Assembly: GCA_030063045.1 (NCBI GenBank)
Contig: JAQSEB010000106.1
Location: 124,001 to 188,000 of the forward strand
Reading direction: 5' to 3'
Source of the DNA: Pratylenchus scribneri
Taxonomy: Eukaryota; Nematoda; Chromadorea; Rhabditida; Pratylenchidae
DNA: 64,000 nt
Both the position numbers and the translations under genes were made by a program. Below, one piece after another: positions 44,170 to 55,162 of this stretch. Each line of letters begins with the position of its first letter. Position 1 is the first letter of the stretch. Below the pieces are notes generated by a model. That model was not told the origin of the DNA. It was given only the letters and a program-made list of their open reading frames with translations, and made no database searches.

Positions 44170-46220
44170 TTATTCATCTTTCTGAATAAATTTTTGCTTC
44201 ATTTCCTCCTCCAATTTTGCATTAATTCCATCTTTATTTTCAGTCTTCGTCGATTCAGAACCACCAATTTGGACGGTGTCCAAGTCGATTCCTTTGGTTT
44301 CGAGCAGGAAAAAATAGGATGGTAGCAAATTGGCCAATCCAAGGGTAACAACCGCCAAATAGGCTGACGCATTCCAAAATTCATTGAGAAGAACAAACTA
44401 AAAGAATAATGTTGAGAAATGATATTAAAATTCAAATCTAAAAAAATAAGAATAAAATGATTTGGAAGATAAAAAATTAATTTAAGATTTATTTAATTTT
44501 AATTTTCTGGCAGTTTATTTTAGCAGATAAAATTTTTAATTTTTTAGTTTTTTGACTTTTTGGAAGATAATTATATAGGATTTGATTACTAATAAAATAT
44601 GCTATTTTATATGAAATTTATATATATCTAAAATTGTTATTAGAACATAAATGGCATAATATAAATTGTCCTCATAAGTAAATAGAGCCTAAATAATAGT
44701 AACCCTAATATTGTATCAACCCTAGCACAAATAAATGTAATTAATTTTGTAACAAAAAATTTTTGTGCAAGAAATTGGTATTAGACCCAAAAAACATGGC
44801 CAATTCGGCCGCCATGTCAAAATAAGTACTACAAACACTTCGTTATTCCCAGTTTTAAAAATTTTGTTGATTTTTGTAAGCAATTTCAGTTTTTCTCTAA
44901 ATAAACCTAAAAGTCTAAATTATGGCCAAAAAAAAGCTTTAAATGCTAAATTGGCCTTTCGTTTTTAATTATTTAAAAACAGTTATTTTTCAATATATCA
45001 TAAATCCTCTATTGGTGACCACGCTCCTATTAGATGTCCCTTATGGAATGTCTTTGAAATTTATTTGCCCCATTCTCTCTAGTCTCTATTAGAAGCCCTC
45101 TCTAGATGGTCACAGAAAATTAGCAGCCCCGAGGCTACTAATAGAGGATTTATGGTATTTATTTAGAAGATTTGTCTTACCAACGGTGAAAAGAATGCCC
45201 CGCATCGGGCAACCATTGAGCAGGAGGAGACAGTGGTGGCCCGAATTTGGGTTGGCATCAATTCCACCGCACAAAGTTGATTGGCATCCCAGGTATATTC
45301 AATGAAGCTGGTCCCGATGAAAGTGACCACAATGATCAATGTAACCTTATAAATGGAATAATTAAACAAATTGTAAGGCCAACATTTTTATAATGGAAAA
45401 TATTGAGCAAGGCGAGCAGGGCAAAACAAATGCAAACAACAGATTGTGAAGATTGATGTAGGAAACGGCGAGAAAATTTCGGGAAATTTGTGTCAAGCAA
45501 ATGGAGGAACTGTGTGGTAAAAAAATATTTAAAATTTTTGACTTTATCATATGGCTTCTATAGAAAATATGAAATTTAGAATAAAAATATTTTCTATGTT
45601 TTAACAAAAAAAAATTAAAATTCAATTAAATGGACCAACCACTTTAGAGAAAATAATTGGGCACGAAAGTAGCCATTGATTGATGAAAAGATTCCCCGAA
45701 ATGGATGAACTGTTCAAATCGATTGTGTAACCGGACAAGGCAGCAGTAAACCACATTGTCCAGAGAACCAACAAACGGCGCAATAATGCTGGCTGTTTGA
45801 TCATTTTTCTGACAGTGAGGAATAAAAATGGAATTTATTTAAATATCGTGATGACATAATTAAATTTAATTTTATTGAAATAAAAATATTCAAATAATTT
45901 TGAAATTCACCCATAATTTTAAATTCAATAAGTACTTAATAAATTATTTTTTAATAAACAAACAGGAATTTCGGCCTCTTCTCTTCCAATTCGGCATGTT
46001 GGATAGGAATATATTCAATGGCAGCCAACTTGGCCATCCATTCTTCACTTCGGCGCATTTCCTCCAGACGACCTTGATTATGTAGCCAAGTTGGGCTTTC
46101 TGGGATCAAAAATGCCAAAATGAGGAGGGCAGGCAAACAGGCACATGAAGTTGCAATGCTCGCTGAACGCCAGTCAGGAAAAATGAAACAAATTGTTGTC
46201 AACAGGATTCGCGAATTTCC
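44170..46220 (-). pseudogene. SLC22-like major facilitator transporter, C-terminal half only
   Basis: Exons 46220-45964, 45808-45643, 45509-45384, 45345-45181 and 44397-44170 join in frame (314 codons); one intron is only 38 nt. The first visible exon has LLILAFLIPESPTWLHNQGR, the PESPxWL motif of organic-ion (SLC22) transporters. Next: FTAALSGYTIDLNSSSISGN (TM7-8 signature), then TNFPKFSRR, FIEYTWDANQLCAVELMPTQ and TVSSCSMVARCGAFFSPL (TM10-11), and PSYFFLLETKGIDLD (TM12 end). So TM6-12 are present. The N-terminal half including the MFS A-motif is not found upstream, where a 1.6-kb inverted repeat begins at 46675. Either the 5' part lies beyond the repeat or the gene is truncated. No damage inside the visible exons. 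Confidence 0.7.
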
Positions 46221-46674
46221 CTAAAAATATTTATGTTTTTTGTGCCATTAAATTCATAAAATATTATATTTTAAAATTCTATTTTTTCTAAAATTAGAAG
46301 ATTAAAAAATTATGAGTTCTGCCAAGATTCAGCTGGAGTCTGGATTATAAAGAATAAATTATTGAATGATAAATGATTAGTTTTAACTTTTAATGCAGAA
46401 TTCTTCCTCATCAGTTCATTTCATTTAATATGTACTTAATTCATTTATTTTTAATATTCAAAAACCTTCCAAATTTTCTTCATTTTTATTCAAAATATTA
46501 TAAACTTTCCTAATTTATAATAAAAAAAATTTATATTATTCGATAGATTATCAGTTGCTTAACCAATATAAAAATATATGAAATAGTTCATAATAAGATG
46601 ATTCATAAATCGAAAACTATTAACTCGCTAGGGTAGAAACTGGAGTTACCCTTAAGATAATATTATTGAAATCC

Positions 46675-48252
46675 TTGGTACTTATGGAGATTGGCCCCTA
46701 CAAGAGAAAGGACTGATGGAAGGGAGGGAATTGATGGAAGGGAACTGGGATAGGCGACTGCCTGACACATGCCAATCAAATTCTAAATTAAAAGGAGACG
46801 GAATCGCCTCAGATTCTTTGCCAAATAATAAATGAAATAAAATTTATTCGCAAGGATAAATTTCACAAACATGCGACCAAAAATTATAAAAAACAAGATC
46901 AGGGGAATCAAATTGCTTGCGCCAAATATATTCGGGGAAATAAGACAATCGAATTCCAACTGGCATTTCTGCCAATCGTGATCCTGGCAATCCCAATCCG
47001 CTCTATACCCATCAACCTATTAATCATTCCCTGAATTTTGTATCACCCGATGATGCCTCTATCTAGGGTTGGAGAGAGTCGGTCAACCGAACCGAAACCG
47101 AACCGAACCGAGGCGATTTTTGGCAAAAAAACCGAACCGAAAACCGAGGTCCGAAAACCGGGAAAACCGAAAACCGAGGGTCCAAACCGACCGGTTTTTC
47201 AGTTTTTATTTTTCACCTTGAGGGACAATTTTTGGTTAAAATTTTACCTTATTCGACCATTTTTAATTAAAAATTTTCCCTAACGGGCCATTTTTAGGCT
47301 TAAAATGTTATCTTTTGGATCATTTTTGCCTAATATTTTTCCTTTCGGGTCTATTTTTGTCTGATTTTTTACTCTATGGCCATCTTTGACTTTAATTTTA
47401 CCCTCCAAGAAATTTTTGGTCTATTTTTTTAAAACCATTTTCAACTGAAATTTTTTGCTTAAACGGGCATTTTTAATATAAATTATTTCATTTATGGCCT
47501 TTCTTTTCTAATTTTTCTCCCTGCGGGGCCATTTTTATACGAAATTCTTCTTTTTGTGAATTATTTAGGCTAAAATTTTTCTCTGTTGAGCTTTTTTGAA
47601 ATATTTTCTCTTTTGGGTCTTTTTTGTTGAAGCAAACCTAGAAGAATAACTAAAAATTGAAGTAAAATATTGGATATGTGATATTTGAATAAATTTTCTT
47701 TGATTTTTTGCGAAATTTTATGAAAAAATAAATTTTTAAAAATTTTATGATCATTTTTCAAAAAAAAAACGAAAAACCGGAAAACCGAACCGAAAACCGA
47801 GGATTTTTTCCAAACCGAACCGAAAACCGAGGTCGGCAAACCGGGCCAACCGAAAACCGAAGATGCCGGTTTAAAACCGACTCTCTCCAACCCTAGGCAC
47901 ACCCAATCTGTTGAATCCCAATGGCAAAAAGTGAAAATGACTCAAAAGAAAATGTATGGCACCTCCTCAACTCTATATAAATCTTATTTCCCCGAATATA
48001 TTTGGCGCAAGCAATTTGATTCCCCTGATCTTGTTTTTTATAATTTTTGGTCGCATGTTTGTGAAATTTATCCTTGCGAATAAATTTTATTTCATTTATT
48101 ATTTGGCAAAGAATCTGAGGCGATTCCGTCTCCTTTTAATTTAGAATTTGATTGGCATGTGTCAGGCAGTCGCCTATCCCAGTTCCCTTCCATCAATTCC
48201 CTCCCTTCCATCAGTCCTTTCTCTTGTAGGGGCCAATCTCCATAAGTACCAA
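46675..48252. repeat. Inverted repeat, 270-bp arms around a 1-kb centre
   Basis: 46675-46944 and 47982-48252 are near-identical reverse complements (TTGGTACTTATGGAGATTGG at one end, CGGGGAAATAAGA at the other). The centre is unrelated to the arms and holds a second, nested inverted-repeat element (47063-47896). The right arm is continuous with exons of a minus-strand gene (48250-48580), so the left arm is an inverted copy of that gene's 3' region, including an AATAAA. Confidence 0.9.
47063..47896. mobile_element. 834-bp element with CTAGGGTTGGAGAGAGTCGG termini
   Basis: The 21-bp end CTAGGGTTGGAGAGAGTCGG(T) is perfectly inverted at 47896. Both ends continue into ACCGAAAACCGAGG-type simple repeats (47085-47190 and 47768-47880). 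The interior is T-rich with repeated 'GGCCATTTTT' strings. No clear target duplication was found. ORFs here are repeat-derived. Confidence 0.7.
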
Positions 48253-48580
48253 ATCCTTGAATAACTCTGAAAATTGAGCCAAAAGGCAATTTTCCCTGGG
48301 GAAAATTTAAAGTAATTTTGAGGTTTGTCTTGAGAAAAATCAACATTGATTTGCCTGTCCCTCGATTCAATGTCCACCCTATATTCCTCTGTTTCGCGTC
48401 GAATTAGTCCTCTAAACAATTTATTGGCTTTTTCTTTGTAAGCATAAGCAATTTGTCCTTTTCCATTAACTTAATTTATCAAAGGATAAAGTTATTTTTC
48501 AAATTATTTCAGTCTTTTTACCGTTATTAAATTCTAATGATCCTTCGGCGTGACATATTTGTTTTTGTTGATTTGAAGAA
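48250..48580 (-). CDS. Two exons of an unrecognised conserved-looking gene
   Basis: Exon 48580-48522 (..QICHAEGSLEFNN) joins in phase 1 to 48469-48250 (GQIAYAYKEKANKLFRGLI, RRETEEYRVDIESRD, KPQNYFKFSPGKIAFWLNFQ). The residues look strongly coding, and the second exon ends at a GTACTT donor exactly where the inverted repeat begins. Upstream exons with a start were not found before the pyrimidine-rich array at 48661. Family not recognised. The gene may be truncated on both sides. Confidence 0.45.
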
Positions 48581-48660
48581 CTGAAAATGTGTATAATTCG
48601 GTTAGCCCAATTTTGTGAGAAGGGGCATCTTTTTATTTTTTTTCATAATTAAGAAAGAAA

Positions 48661-49125
48661 TTCCTCGTCCGTCCCTTCTTTTTCAATTTTCTCTCGTCTG
48701 TCCTTACGTCCGTCCCTTCTTTTTCAATTTTTTATTCGTCCGTCCATTTGTCCGTCCTTTCTCGTCTTTCCCTAATTTTTAGTGACCTACTTCGTTTCTG
48801 GAAGTTATATTTTGTGTCTTACTTCGCTTCTAGATGTTTTTATGTCTCTCTTCGTTTCTATAATGTATTTTATGCACTTTTCGCTATTATTGACCTTCTT
48901 TTGCCTTTGTCTTTTTCTCTTATTCTTTCGTCTTTTCTTTCTTTTTTTCTCTCGTCCGTCCCTATTTTTTTCAATGTTCCTCGTCCGTCCTTATTTTTTT
49001 CTATGTGTATCGTCCGTCCACTCGTCCGTCCCTATTTTTTTCAATGTCTCTCGTCCGTCCTCCCGTCCGTTTTTACTAGGGACGAGACGAAGACGAGACG
49101 AGAGGACGGACCAAGACGAGGAAGT
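48661..49125. repeat. Pyrimidine-rich array of CGTCCGTCC / TTTTTTTCAATGT units with inverted end
   Basis: Irregular copies of (T)CGTCCGTCCCTATTTTTTTC fill 48661-49075. The right end, 49078-49125 (GGGACGAGACGAAGACGAGA..), is the complement of the array theme, so the whole could fold back. The 154- and 122-codon plus frames are by-products of the pyrimidine bias. Confidence 0.75.
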
Positions 49126-49609
49126 TTGCTCATCGAGGCGCGTCGAATGATGTATAATATGACCCATATGACCCTAAATATCCAATTTCGATTTTTCCAA
49201 ACCGGTTTGTGAACCTCTACCGGTTCAGGCAATTTAATTTTTGAAAAACTAATGCTATATTCGCATACGACATCATAGAAAACCCCTAAATACATATTTT
49301 TAGAGAAAAATAAAATTAAAAATTTTTTTTTGGAAAAAAGGGGGAACGAACGACACTATTACCGAATTATTTTCTAAAAAAATTAAATAAAAATGTTAAT
49401 TTCAATTATTATGGTTTACTCTTTACAATTTTGACCAGAATGCTTAAATTTAATTTATAAAATTAATAAAAGAGATATTCTTATTAAAAATATTTTTTAA
49501 TGAATTTTATAATTTATTAATACCTGCATATTAATGCCAAATTATGTGTGATGATGCTCCTCAGATCGTAGTCCCAACTAAGAAAATAATATAAATTTAG
49601 AACCCCTTT
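49126..49609. other. Spacer, A+T-rich
   Basis: Contains ACCGGTTTGTGAACC at about 49201. No gene seen. Confidence 0.4.
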
Positions 49610-50396
49610 CTAACTAACATGTTGCCTCGAAATATGATGTGATTCATCTCTAATTTTATGAGCAAAAAATCGGCGAATCCAAGATATGTTATTCTCGTTA
49701 ATTTCAATGCGATGCCGATTTTCTGCCAAACATCGGACGTACCATGAAATGTAAATGCCACATTCCCATGAACCTCCCCTTTGTTGTGGGAGATGATGCC
49801 AAATAATTCTTTGCCATTCTGTATTTTCTGGCCAATCCACTTGATGGGATGAAGCCACGGCACGTGCCATTGAACTTCTTATTTTTTTAATATTTTATTT
49901 AATTTTTTATTTTTGCAAAAAAATATAATTATCTAAATATATTATATATGTGAAATCTTAGAGAAAAACTTTATAATACTATAAAAAATTTAATAAATAA
50001 ACTTTAAAAATTTAATCATTGATTTTAATAAATATTAAAATTTTCATATGTTTATTTTTATAAATAAGAAAATTATTTAAATAAAATTACATTAAAGTCC
50101 ATGAGGCATAATTTTTCGTTGCATCAAATGAAGAACTGACATCAGAGTCTAGTATGTAAACTCTCTTTTGATTTTTATCTAAATATCCGAGAACCCAGTG
50201 CACATTTTGAATTACAATAGATGCTATAATTTTTCCACTTTGTCAAAATCTTGATAGATTTTTTCTGGGATTTGTCCACTAGCCGCAAATTTTTCAAACT
50301 CAGTAGAATTAAATGCAATGATATTTTTTCCTTGGACCAATAGAACAATAATTGTTGAAACAATCATTGGTACAAGACCTCGGGTGTGTCTTAGAT
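49610..50396 (-). pseudogene. C48 (Ulp1/SENP)-like cysteine peptidase remnant
   Basis: The final exon (49877-49610) reads ARAVASSHQVDWPENTEWQR, then HLPQQRGGSWECGIYISWYV, where PQQ..G..WECG is the Gln oxyanion-hole plus catalytic Cys motif of Ulp1-type peptidases. The preceding segment (to 50091, GT donor) reads NVHWVLGYLDKNQKRVYILD, where HW is the catalytic His motif and D of LDSD fits the Asp/Ser position. Just upstream (to about 50390) a second frame reads AFNSTEFEKFAASGQIPEKI, one base out of frame with the HW segment, at an A-run near 50229. So all catalytic pieces are there but the ORF is broken unless there is an unseen intron or sequencing error. Could be a cellular SENP or a peptidase from a large DNA transposon. 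Confidence 0.65.
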
Positions 50397-50959
50397 TCTA
50401 TAAATCTCTAAGATAAAGTTGGCCTTCAAAATTCTAAAATATTTTGAATTATTCTCTACAATTTAATAAATAGAAAATCATATAAAAAAGACATTAATAC
50501 TATCAGAATATTTTTTAATATCACAAATGGAAATTGAATTTAATTCCAATTTAATTATATTAAATTATTTATAAAACATAAAATTAAGAATAAATATTTA
50601 AAGAATAATTACTCGAATATTATTTTTCAAAAGCTAATTGTGCTAATATTTTTCAAATACAATTTTTTAATTTATATATAAATTATTTAACCAAATGTTA
50701 ATTTTATAATTTTTATGCCAAATATATAAAATAAAATTTTAATGACTTTGCATATTTAATATTAGATTAAAACAATTTTTGAAATTTACTTTTAATTTTT
50801 TCAAATATAGATTTTTTAAACATATTCCTCTAAAATTATTTTATATTTATTTATTTAAAGTAATTTTTAAATATTGATAAATAATTAATTTTTGAATGTA
50901 TATTTTTAAATTTATCTAGATTATTTAATAAAGAAAATTTTAACAAATTTTTAAAAAAT
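50397..50959. other. Spacer, extremely A+T-rich
   Basis: Almost pure A/T sequence with no gene or repeat recognised. Confidence 0.4.
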
Positions 50960-51372
50960 TTCTTTTTACATAATTATCGATGAATTTTTCAATTTCAACG
51001 GTCCGCTCTTCAAGTTGATTAAGCCGTTTTTGAGCTATTAAAAAATTAAAAACTTAATATATTTTTTTCCCTTTTAAATTTACCCCAACAGTCAATCCAT
51101 CATCAGAATTAGTCAATATTGGCCCAGAATCTGCCGAATTCAATTTGTTTTCCTTCATTGTCTGCGAATTTGTAAAAATTAATTTTATTAATATTTTCAT
51201 ATTTATTTTGTACAATTTTAATGACATTTATCATTTGCACATTTCTTGCCAAAAGGCCATTTGACATTTTGGCAAGAAGACCAAAATCATTTTTAAATGA
51301 CATTGAGGCAAATAATTCGTTCATCAATTCGACGGGCAATCCACAATGTCGATTGTTGTTTTGTTGACTCAT
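50960..51372 (-). pseudogene. SPRY-family copy 9, without SPRY domain
   Basis: The first exon (51372-51214) starts MSQQNNNRHCGLPVELMNEL and carries FASMSFKNDFGLLAKMSNGL then LARNVQMINVIK; one K of the conserved VQKMI is missing and exon 1 is fused directly to the motif. The next (51161-51084) reads TMKENKLNSADSGPILTNSD, the family exon 3, but shortened. Instead of SPRY exons, the next open segment (from 51034) gives a short coiled-coil-like or unrelated tail depending on frame. Conserved Cys of xDCGP is Ser. Best viewed as a 3'-truncated relic, though a short motif-only protein cannot be excluded. A TATA-like site (complement of 51584-51598) remains upstream. Confidence 0.55.
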
Positions 51373-51724
51373 TTTCAGTAAGACAGATTTGTGTGAATTA
51401 TTTTATTTGTAATAATTAATCTAAATTAAATTTCTAATTTTTATTAGAAATAAGTATTTTTTATTCAATGAAAAATGCAATGAAATAATTGCTAGTGCAG
51501 AGCACAAATTTCAGGAAGACTATTATTTCAAATTCTTTTCCATAGAAATGAATGAAAATGCGTCATAATTTAATGAATCGGCATTTTATATATGATCGTC
51601 TTTGTCCAATAAGAAATGAGGGAGGCGAAAAGCAGATAGTTGAGGAATTGAACAGAGAATGGAATCAACAATTTTGATTGAAATGTACCCATTCAATTCA
51701 ATGTACAAATAGGGAATTAAAAAT

Positions 51725-51995
51725 ATTTTAATGGATGGGAATAGCCCTGGGATAAACATTTTGAATATTTCCCAAATTTTATTTATTTTGATGAGTTAAG
51801 CGTTAAGCCAATATTTCCAAAAATTCATCAAATACATCATTTTTCCCTTGTTTGTTTAAAAAAGGGACTTCATCATTTTTTTAATTTCCTTTGTTTAAAA
51901 ATAGGACTCATATATGGTAATAGCAGTGGCAGATTAAAATAGGACAATTATTGAAATGAATGAGAATGGCCTTAGGAAAATATTTGTTTCGTATT
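51725..51995 (-). promoter_or_regulatory. Degenerate SPRY-family upstream elements (copy 9)
   Basis: 51730-51775 (GGGAATAGCCCTGGGATAAA, then CATTTTGAATATTTCCC) and 51925-51993 (TGGCAGATTAAAATAGG, GAAATGAATGAGAATGGCC, GAAAATATTTG) match the block upstream of copies 3, 7 and 8 in the same orientation relative to copy 9. Confidence 0.4.
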
Positions 51996-52292
51996 TATCA
52001 AAGAAAATGAAATGCTGAATTTTGATAGAGGCGGTCGATTCTTTATTTAGTTTTTGTATTAATAAGCTCTGGGAAATTTTCATTAGGCAAATTCATTCGC
52101 CCATGGTAAAATTCTTCACGTGATTAATCTATGATTGAGGTATTAGAATATGTGGAAATTTGAAATAAGAAAGCATTGTTAAATTTTCAAATATTAGCCC
52201 AGAGCAATTTCCCATGCATTCACTGCTCTAATTTGTAGAGGTGGATATTTGGCTTAGGCCAAACATCCCTAATTTATTCTTTTCATGGCCCA

Positions 52293-52622
52293 GTGATGGG
52301 ATTAAGTCAACTAAATAATACGATGAACACAATGGTGGATGACCTGGAGACAGAAACGCCTTCTACGAGCAAGAAGAAACCATTCTCTAAGTTTGACGAG
52401 AGAATGGATGAGCTCAAGGTTTCTCTAGTGAGAGAAGCTCTAAGGGAACAGTCGAGTGAAGAAGAATTTCAACTCAAAGACAAATCACAGCTGGAACATA
52501 ATGTTCTAAAGATTCAAGTTGAAGAGGGGATGAGGAGGGTTCCTGGGGCCAAGGGGAGCATCCCACATCGATTTCTCGATTTTGCCTTATTGACAGCCGG
52601 TCCCTTATTTGAGCCCTACTGA
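52293..52622 (+). CDS. Hypothetical 109-aa protein entering the GC-rich array
   Basis: Open frame with ATG at 52293 (better 52323) and G+C-rich codons unlike its surroundings: DDLETETPSTSKKKPFSKFD, ERMDELKVSLVREALREQSS, QLEHNVLKIQVEEGMR. The final 28 residues come from the first unit of the tandem array. Charged and Ser/Glu-rich; could be a gag-like fragment of a retroelement. No promoter or splice pattern tied to it. A reverse-oriented SPRY-type motif (52183-52215) lies 80-140 bp upstream. Confidence 0.35.
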   Translation: MMGLSQLNNTMNTMVDDLETETPSTSKKKPFSKFDERMDELKVSLVREALREQSSEEEFQLKDKSQLEHNVLKIQVEEGMRRVPGAKGSIPHRFLDFALLTAGPLFEPY

Positions 52623-52995
52623 CAGCCGGAGGGGTGGGAAGGGTTCCTGGGGTCAAGGGGAGCATCCCATATCGATTTCTCGATTTTGCCTTATTAACAG
52701 CCGGTCCCATATTTGGGCTCTATTGACAGCCGGAGGGTCCGGGTAAGGGTGGGAAGGGTTCCTGGGGTCAAGGGGAGCATCCTATATTGATTTCTCGATT
52801 TTGCCTTATTGACAGCCGGTCCCATATTTGGGCCCTACTGACAGCCGGAGGGTCCGGGAGAGTGTGGGAAGGGTTCCTGGGTCCAAAGGGAGCATCCTAC
52901 ATCGATTTCTCGATTTTGTCTTATTGACAGCCGGTCCCATATTTGGGCTCTATTGACAGCCGGAGTGTCCGGGAAGGAGTGGGAAGGGTTCCTTG
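52535..52995. repeat. G+C-rich tandem array, ~114-bp unit, four copies
   Basis: Units begin GGGTTCCTGGGGCCAAGGGG at 52537, 52641, 52757 and 52871, with a partial start at 52985. Each contains ATCGATTTCTCGATTTTG and two CTGACAGCCGG-type blocks. Spacing 104, 116, 114, 114 bp. The strong G+C content contrasts with the window. Confidence 0.9.
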
Positions 52996-53286
52996 GGGGC
53001 ATGGAAGTCATTTAAGAACCGGCCGTTACCTTTGAGCCTTATTGACCTTTTATGGAAAGCGGCCCATGCCTTCCTTGTCTTTTATGGAGTTGGTTAGATC
53101 CATCATGAATCCGTGTGCTCTAAATTTTAAAGTTTGATTTTATCTATGGGCCTAGTATGAGGGGCTATCCATGGAAATGAGGGGGCCAAAAAAGTTCGAG
53201 GTTACCTTTTGGCTTTATTGCCAGCCGACATAAAGTACAACGTTATCTATAGGCTGGGCTGCCAACCGAGAAAATTCTTAAGTTAG
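52996..53286. other. Continuation of G+C-richer repeat-like DNA
   Basis: Contains CCGGCCG, GCCAGCCGAC and AACCGAGAAAA strings but no regular period. It abuts the truncated methyltransferase exon at 53287. Confidence 0.4.
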
Positions 53287-54032
53287 GAACTACTGGCCGG
53301 CTGTGGACTTGCCGGAATTGCAGCAGCCAAATGTTTAATTAAAAATTCATCATCATCGACAAAAATTGTGCTCAGCGATTTGGTCGACCAAGTGCTTTGC
53401 CGACTCTCTGAAAATGTGAAATTGAATTTTGGAGTGGAGAACAATGGTTGGAAAATTAAACACAAATTCAGATTAAATTAATTTAAAATTCTAAGTTGAA
53501 GTTAAATATTTGGACTGGACCAATTATCGAACAGATGAATTACCGCGAGCGGATTTAATATTGGCCGCAGGTTTGCAGGATGCAAAAAATTCCCATATTT
53601 CTCGAATTTTTCATATTAATTTGTACACTAGAATAGAAAATTTTCTCTTTACAGAATTAAAAATATTTCTATAATTGTTTTAAAAAATTAAAATAAATAA
53701 TCAAATTAAATTAGCAAGATTTATTTCTAATAATTTAGTTAGCTCATACCAATCAGACTCTTTTGCTTATTGGCTTAATATATTTTATTGTAAATTAATT
53801 TGATGGGGATTTTGGTTTCGAAATTATGAAAAATCTCCAAAATTTATGCAGATGTTGTCTACGATCCGACATTGTTCCCATTACTGGTTCGTTTCCTTCA
53901 TCATTTACTTCTTCCAAAATGTTGCGATGGTGTCTCTCAAAAACAAATCCAATTGCCTATTTTGCCTGCACATGCCGTGACCCTTCTACTCTCGCAGCAT
54001 TTTTGCAATGCATAGGTTTTATCGAAAAATAA
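53287..54032 (+). pseudogene. EEF2KMT/FAM86-like methyltransferase, 5'-truncated and frameshifted
   Basis: Exons 53287-53446, 53496-53570 and 53852-54032. The first has LLAGCGLAGIAAAKCLI (SAM-binding motif I GxGxxG-type) and KIVLSDLVDQVLCRLSENVK; the second LDWTNYRTDELPRADLILAA; the third DVVYDPTLFPLLVRFLHHLL (family 'aDvvYdp..iplLv..l'), then AYFACTCRDPSTLAAFLQCI in another frame. These match family-16 protein-lysine methyltransferases, closest by memory to EEF2KMT (FAM86). The switch of frame falls at an A5 run near 53940, a one-base loss. The N-terminal part before motif I is absent; repeat DNA abuts instead. Non-functional, unless the frameshift is an assembly error. Confidence 0.75.
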
Positions 54033-55015
54033 AGTCTTAAAAAATCATTCTAAAATTTAATAGCATACTATTTAATTTGACGAAAAACATTTAACAAAGT
54101 TGCCAAAACAATTATAGTGGTTTAGGGATTTATCCTATATTCACAAACCATATATCATTGGATAGAATTGTTCAAGATCCATCAAATGGTATATAAATTG
54201 TTATGGTCAGAAACTAAAAATTGAATTTTTTTCGTTAAAATATAGAAGTGGAATATTTAGAATTAAGAAAAATCCTAATATACTAAACGAGTTCTCGACC
54301 GAACGCAAAACAAAATTAGGGCGTTTAAATTTTCCCTTTTTTGGCGTTTTGTTTTTTTTAATTTTTAAGACTTTTTATCCAAAAATAAATGATGGAGAGA
54401 AGAAATAAAGAATAAAGAGTATTTAAGCATAAAATATAAAGAAATAAAGGAAACAAAAATAAATATTTTTGTGGATGTGGTGGATTATATTAAAATAATT
54501 ATAAAAATAACATATTTTTTCATCATTTTAATTAATTTTTTTGATTAAATTGTTAGTAAATAATAATTTTTATTATAAAGTAAATCATTCTATTCTTCCA
54601 AACATTCTGATTTTGATTAACATTCCAATATTATACTCGAATATACGTAGAATGTCTAGAACATTGGATAAAAGAAATAATAAATAAAAATTATAATTTT
54701 TAATTGATAATAAAAATCGAGCATTGTTTATTAAAACTATTTTTGAAATTGTAAAATAAAATGTATTTGTTCATGATTGTTTAGGATTTCAATAAGAATT
54801 ACTCATCTTTAAAAGATAAACCATTTCATTTTTTTGAAAAATATTGGATTATGATTTCATTATTTGAAAAAATGAACAAAGAAATTGCAAATCCATTGGC
54901 TGTTTTTTATTTGTGTATTCAGAGCATTCAATAAAGAACTAGAAATTTTATTCTAGGCAAATGTTGTATTCTAGCTAGCTTACATTGTTCAATTTCCGAT
55001 AACAAAGAAATGCCA
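54033..55015. other. Intergenic spacer
   Basis: About 1 kb of A+T-rich DNA. No gene or clear repeat seen. Confidence 0.4.
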
Positions 55016-55029
55016 GCCTATATAAGCAG
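55016..55029 (+). promoter_or_regulatory. TATA box
   Basis: CCTATATAAGCAGC lies about 140 bp before the ATG at 55163. CAGTTTTTC/TTTATTCTC pyrimidine tracts follow. Confidence 0.6.
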
Positions 55030-55162
55030 CTTTATTCTCCGAGTTTTTCTTTACTCCTTTCATTAAACCAAAATCGCATCTTTATCGAATCCAGCAACAA
55101 TCTCAATTCAATTTTTCATTTAGATTTTCTGAATATTTTACATTCAGTAATTTAAATTCTTC

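Noticed and set aside
47038..47902. Plus and minus ORFs of ~81 and 110 codons
   Set aside because: They follow the ACCGAAAACCGAGG simple repeats of the inverted-repeat element and mirror each other.
48748..49212. 154- and 122-codon plus-strand frames, hydrophobic and Ser/Phe/Leu-rich
   Set aside because: They lie entirely in the pyrimidine-rich CGTCCGTCC array; the two overlapping frames are open because of base bias, not selection.
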